A stretch of DNA of 64,000 bases from Epiperipatus broadwayi (taxonomy: Eukaryota; Onychophora; Udeonychophora; Euonychophora; Peripatidae), in the NCBI GenBank assembly GCA_028023455.1, contig JAQFVV010012398.1:5294682-5358681 (forward strand). The letters are read 5' to 3'. Within the stretch, counting starts at the first letter, position 1; each line of letters begins with the position of its first letter. The notes under the pieces are model-generated. The model saw only the letters and a program-made list of their open reading frames with translations. It was not told where the DNA came from and made no database searches. The position numbers and the translations under genes were made by a program. This document shows positions 58,641 to 64,000 of this stretch, in pieces.

Positions 58641-61600
58641 GGAAATGTAATCATGTGTTGTTTGGTGGATTAACACTCAATATTTAGTATGGTTGATATA
58701 TTATTTTGAAGTTATTTGCAATTTAAAGCAAAACCGTGATTCATTAGGAATGTTTTCATCTGCCTTGCTGGTTTAAGATCACTTTTTCAAATATGGTCAA
58801 CATTTGTGAATTTAATAAATTTTAGGTTTGAATTATTAATATATTAGATAGTTTCTGAATATCATATGCTGGTAAAAATGATTTTATTCTATACGAAATT
58901 CACCAAAGTGACAAGTTATTGAAGACAAAGTCTTACTCAAAAACATTGATTGAAGAGATTGGTGGATTAAATATAAAATATGTTTTATCTAATTTAATAA
59001 GTATCTTATCTGAAATTGATGAAGTCAATTGACTTACAATCAAGTAAGTTTTTTTTTTGTTGTGAAACATGATTCAGTTCACATATTTGGAGTTAATTTA
59101 ATCTATATGTAATAACAATAGAGTATCTTCAAAAATATAGGTACAAAAATTATTAATATTTTAATAAAAAGCGTATTTAACAAATTAATTGGAAAAAATT
59201 GGATAGGTCTTATCAATGAAATATATCTTCATTGGATACTCAATACAATATATCCAGCCTAGATTAAAATTGAAGAAAGGTAAATCTACAAACTTTATTT
59301 TTGGTGACTATTCTTACTATTGTATAGGATACATTGTCCTCAATAATAACTTAATAATAACAAATAAAATAACTATTTTGAATAAAGAACTATGTAATTG
59401 TAAAGGTTGAATTAGATTCAAAATCGTATGTTGATTTGAATTGCAGGTTTTTAGCTTGACTAGTAAAATTGAATTAAAAGTGTTTGTTGGATATATGTGT
59501 ATTCCTTCCACTTTTGAATCTAAAGCCTTATTGAAGAAGGCTAAATCCAGAAACCAGTCTGAGAATAGGGATTAAAAGTAATAAAGTGGCTGGTAATCAC
59601 TAATTAGTTAAACTTACAGTAACTGGTCATAGAATAGAGAGCTGTTCTTCTTTATAATAATTTTTATATTGTCTGACACAAGAAGGATATTGACCTCATT
59701 CTTACAAAACTCTTTATTTAAACTTATAAAAGTAAAATACATCTTGGTTCCTTTTTTAAAAAATTATTTTTCTGACTTATTATTGTTCATCTTTTGATAA
59801 GCAATGGCTTATTATTTTATATTTCTGGATCTTATCAATATTTTTATGTGCATATCACTAAGCTGTACCAAAATACTAAGAAACTACCAGTAATCAAATT
59901 AAATATATTAGGGATGATTATCCTGCAACATTTTTATCATATGTGGTCACTGAGATTTATTTTTTAAGAAAAAATTTAAAATTTAATATTGTATATTGAG
60001 GGAAAATCAAAAAAATAAAGGCAATTCATTTTTTTTTTTATATGCTATTTTGTTTCTGATTGTTGTTACAGCACATTATTAGTCACTTCTTTTTTGTTGT
60101 ACTTTTATTAATGAAATGATTTTTTTTTTTGATTACAAATTTGTACCTGCCTAAATTTTTATTTATTAAGCAATATATTGTATCGTTGTGTTTATTTATA
60201 AGATGGAAGCTGCAGAATAATAAGCAAATACTAATTACAATAGATGGAAATAGAATACAGAAAGAAAAACTTGTTATAATTCTGTAATAAGTTGAAGAGT
60301 GGTGTTGGTGTCATAATATAAAAAGCAACCACTGATTATTTGCATTAAAGTAGAAAAAGAAATACTCTTGTTTATAATACTGTAGTATATTGAAAGAATC
60401 ACTCATTGTGTTGGCAATGTAATAAGTAATCTCTGATGATTCAGTTTTACGGCAATAGAATAGGAAAATAACTTTTTCTAGCTGAAGGAATCATGTGATG
60501 TGTTTATAGTTCAGTTAGTAACAAACAAAATTGTTTTTTTCTGGAGTTGGTTAAGACATATCACTACCATATTTTTATTGAAATATAATCAACATGTGGT
60601 TCTAATTTCTTTTCTTAAGTTTATTCTGGTCATTAAGCCAGTGTACTAGATTTTTTTTTTTTTGCTATTTCTCCCAAAATGGTCTTTAAAATAATTAATT
60701 AAAAATGAAATAATTAAATTTTTTAAAGTAAATAATTATGAAAATTAATGATATTATGAAATATAGTTCAGCATGCATTCATTGATTAAAATGACTAACA
60801 ATCTTAATTATTTTGTAAGGCATCATTGTCTTTGTATTACATCATCAACTACTCAAAAAAGCTACCATGTTTTATAATTGTATAAATGTTATTTAAATGA
60901 TTTTTTTATAGATATATTTTTATTATTAATGTTGTCATCATAGCATAATGTTGCAGCCATTTCAATATATTTGAGACAATATCTTCAATAATATTAACTA
61001 AAAAACTGTCAAATTTTATTTTGTTGATTATTATATATTATGATAGAATATCAGTGATCATTCTTTAATTTTATTTTTTGTTTACTTTATATGAAATATC
61101 CACAGTTACTTTTGCAATTTGAATTGTTAACTTGCTCCTTTGTTTTAAATAGATTAATTTTATATGACCACATGATAATTTTAGCATGCTAATATTTTAA
61201 ATTAATCTAGTTCATTATCCTCATAAATATGTTTTAATGAAATAATTTTTTTAATTAAATTATTATTAATTTTTATTAAATATGATATTAATGATTTTTT
61301 TGTAGATTCTTTCTTATCGATATTGATTTTTTGCATTATTGCAAATATTATAAATTATCTTTTAAAATAAGTTAGAATATTAGAATCAGTAAGCACTAAA
61401 TAATTTAGACTAGAAAAATTATTACCTAATATGAACAAGAGAAGTTATTATTTGAGAAAAGTCATAACTTTAAAAGCATATTGTAACAAAGATTTGTGTT
61501 ACTTAGCTAATTGCAAATTTATTGATACACAATTGATAATATTATTTTAGATTGCTAAGTCATACATTTTAATTAATCCTTAATCATTAAGATGAGTGAT

Positions 61601-62026
61601 AAATTGAGCACCTACCAGATTCATAAGAATTCTAGTAAAAATAGAATATCATTTAAAAACAGTGATCACCAAGTCAAAATTTAAAAAAAGTTTCAAAGAA
61701 AACACCTGAAAAGCTAAAAATTTAAAATAATTAATTTAATTCATAATCATTTTTTTATTTATAAAAATACTTTATTTTCCATAATGAAATAAGAGTAATG
61801 TGATGTGATGTGATGTACTGTAGCTTCTTAAACGAAGTCAAGAATCTCTCAGTAATTATGCCCAGAGAAACCTGTTAGCCACTTGATTTTCCATTACCCA
61901 GTCTAAGTTTTCCCATATTCTTTCTGCTCCATCCCATTTCCACAACATAATCTTTGTCAACTCTATGGCCTTTATATCTTAATCCCCCTTATCTTTTCCC
62001 AAACTCTCCATACACTAGTGCCACTA
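58641..62026. other. AT-rich intron sequence
   Basis: No gene is supported. TTGAAGAAGGCTAAATCCAG followed by AAACC at 59530-59556 resembles the CTGAAGAAG-stem-GAAAC motif seen at 48.2 and 55.7 kb. A TGATG microsatellite of a few units lies near 61799-61815. The rest is A/T runs. Confidence 0.4.
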
Positions 62027-62190
62027 AGTGCAAACTTTTTTAATCAATGGATGCAGAAAGGTTTTGCGTAAAATCCCTATTTAGTGCCGACTCATCCAAC
62101 ATCTCCAAACTAGTTTTTAGCTTGTGGCTTTCATCAGTGAGGAACCTTGGATTGAGAGCACTGAACCTAGATCTTAGGATCTAATGCTGA
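62027..62190 (+). repeat. Solo arm of the 57.8-kb foldback family
   Basis: AATCAATGGATGCAGAAAGG, AAAATCCCTAT, CAACATCTCCAAACTAGTTT, GCTTGTGGCTTTCATCAGTG and CTTAGGATCTAATG match the left arm at 57870-58015 in the same orientation, with about 80-85 percent identity by eye. Confidence 0.75.
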
Positions 62191-62595
62191 TCATGGGATG
62201 TTTTGAGTATTTCCATAATGAAATTATGTATTACTAGATGGATGTTTAGCACAAATTTGAGAACTTGATGCAATAATATAATTTCTCGATATTAAAATGG
62301 AAAGGATTTGCATTCAGACTAGATCACTCAGTAGGCAATATATGTAAACAGTCTATCTACAATAACTTGTGCATTTCTAGTGTTAAGTGATCATTCATTA
62401 ATAATGTATTTATATGCAGTTTGGGATTAAATAATAGTGAGTCCACAGTTTATATATTTATATTTCAGGGATTCAGAAATTATTATATTCAAAGTAAATT
62501 TTTTTATTTCTGTCCTGATTTTAAATTAACTTTACAATATGAGTTACCAATTTTACAATGAAATTTTAACTTCTAACACTTTGCATTCACAATTT
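62191..62595. other. AT-rich spacer
   Basis: Nothing is recognised. A TTTCAG acceptor-like site at 62463-62468 is followed by nine open codons unlike POLRMT. Confidence 0.35.
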
Positions 62596-62609
62596 TTAAA
62601 TTTTTTTAG

Positions 62610-64000
62610 AACTTTTAGAATGGTTGAGTGGTTAAAATCTGGAAAGTGCAAAACAACTAACAAATGATACAAAGACATCTATATCTGTTTTATCATCTGG
62701 GAATTTGCCTAGTAACAAGAAAAAGTGAAAATATGATGAAAACTATATAACATTTGGTTTTAGTTGGGCAGGGAATGAAAATAAGCCAATTGGATTATGT
62801 TTTGAATGTGAAAAAGTAATTTGTAATAATTACTTAAATCCAAATTTAAAAGACTTATGGAATCTAATCATCCATATTTATGTATTAAAAATATTGAATA
62901 TTTTCGAAAAACAGAAGATGTTTGTTGTCTAAATGTATGCATTTTGAAAACAAAACATCTTTTGAGGCTTTTTTTGAGTTAATTATTGAATTGCTAAAGA
63001 AGGTAAAGCATATATAATTGCTGAAAAATTAGTAAAACCCTGTTTTACAGTCATTGCAAATTTGGCAAAAAATATAATAAAGAAATTGGCAGTATATTAC
63101 TGTGATACCACAATTGCAAGACTTAAAGAAATGACAAATTTTTGAAGGTGAAGTGATATCTCATTAACATCCTCCCCATCTTTTTATAATGCAATTGGAT
63201 GAATCTATAGATGTTGTTAGTTTGGTTTCTTTGATAATATTAGATCGTTGTGTTTTTAATATCACAATCAAGAAATGTTTTTTTTGCAAATCTTTTATGG
63301 AGAAAACTACTGAAGAAAAATCTTTTGAAATAATTTGGCAATTATGTTTGCATATTTGTATAGATGGAGAAAAAACAGTTTTAGCCCAAATAAAGGGGTA
63401 ATATGTATTATAATTTCAATAGCTCTGCACATTAAGTATTCCTTTTGTTGTTTTCATCACTATGTGCTTATGGTAAAATGAATATCTAAAATATTAAAGG
63501 AGATTTTAAATGATATTAGTAAATCATATCCAAAAAATTAAATTTAAGATTATTTATTTTGTTGGGTGATAAATTATATAGCAACCATAAAACCCTGATT
63601 TAAATGCAGAAGTACAATGATTATGAGGAAAAATCTTGAACTGACTTTTTAGTTAAAAAATGAAGTAACATTTTTTTTTTAATGAGTGTAAACACGATTA
63701 TGCTTCAAAATTAGATAATGAAATATGGTTGCAAATTTGATGGCCTAGGCATATCTATTTATGAATTTTAAATGAAATTAATACATTTCTTCAAGAATTT
63801 AAGGTGCATATCACCAACATTAATTTAAAAAGTTGATGAATTAATTTTAAAATTAGATTTGTGAATACAAATGTGAATATATAAAAAAAAATATATAATA
63901 TTTTGAAAAACTAAATAAGATTTCCAATATAGAATGAATTAAATTTGGATAATAATGTTAAAAAATATTTATTAGAACACATATCTTAGTTGAAAAAACT
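62610..64000 (+). pseudogene. Second ZBED-type hAT transposase fossil, partial
   Basis: A block reading SWAGNENKPIGLCFECEKVI (about 62764-62822) matches the start of the BED zinc finger in ZBED5/SCAND3-like hAT transposases, with the first Cys pair present. Next come a decayed ELLKK-like helix and an IIAEKLVKPCFTVIANLAK block (about 63015-63070). Then the frame at 63189-63401 includes QLDESIDVVSLVSL, containing the first catalytic Asp, and KKCFFCKSFMEKTTEEKSFE. Multiple stops separate the pieces. It runs towards the window end, so the 3' half is outside or too decayed to see. It is a different copy from the one at 1.3 kb, in which the DE-S motif is altered. Confidence 0.75.

Noticed and set aside
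62463-62500. POLRMT exon after TATTTCAG
   Set aside because: Only nine open codons follow, without the expected K-x-x-(L/F)-(V/I)-R motif.

Overview
The window is AT-rich, spliceosomal, transposon-laden DNA from a metazoan, most likely an invertebrate. The evidence is very long AT-rich introns, ZBED/SCAND3-type hAT fossils, Ty3/Gypsy elements with a serine-tRNA-type primer site, LINE and Penelope-like reverse transcriptase fossils, a tRNA-derived SINE and many foldback elements. There is no bacterial operon structure. I cannot name the phylum from the sequence alone.

The only host gene I can support is a mitochondrial RNA polymerase (POLRMT) gene on the + strand. It is visible as two short in-phase exons, 35695-35767 and 54013-54145, separated by an intron of about 18.2 kb. 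Both have canonical splice sites and together cover a conserved POLRMT stretch. The rest of the window is then probably intron of this gene, with its 5' and 3' exons outside or not recognised.

Layout. 0-4 kb: a decayed hAT transposase with its right terminal repeat and a 178-bp-arm palindrome nested near its 3' end. 4.4-5.3 kb: an intact Buster-like hAT MITE. 10.6-12.3 kb: an unusual 1690-bp terminal-inverted-repeat element with perfect 8-bp target duplication, two minisatellites and a row of hairpins. 12.8-16.5 kb: a minus-strand LINE (endonuclease, reverse transcriptase, C-terminal zinc motif). 17.6-20.1 kb: a second, unrelated LINE split by a 1.6-kb insertion built of 346-bp tandem repeats. 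20-35 kb: low-complexity AT-rich sequence with foldbacks, a dispersed repeat, and a strikingly G-poor domain. 35.7 kb: POLRMT exon. 39.6-44.9 kb: a Penelope-like fragment interrupted by a structurally complete but coding-dead Ty3/Gypsy element. 45.5-47.1 kb: an older minus-strand Gypsy fossil. 48.1-49.8 kb: a SINE and a LINE 3' end of the same family as the 13-kb LINE. 52.2 kb: a 79-bp-arm hairpin insertion with an 18-bp target duplication. 53.9-54.1 kb: POLRMT exon with a duplicated splice acceptor. 55.6-56.7 and 57.8-58.6 kb: two large inverted-repeat structures. 62.6 kb to the end: a second ZBED-type hAT fossil.

None of the mobile-element coding regions is intact. The most unusual material is the hairpin-array TIR element, the duplicated POLRMT acceptor (use of the upstream copy would give an in-frame stop), and the hairpin insertion at 52.2 kb, which has a matching empty paralogous site 300 bp away.
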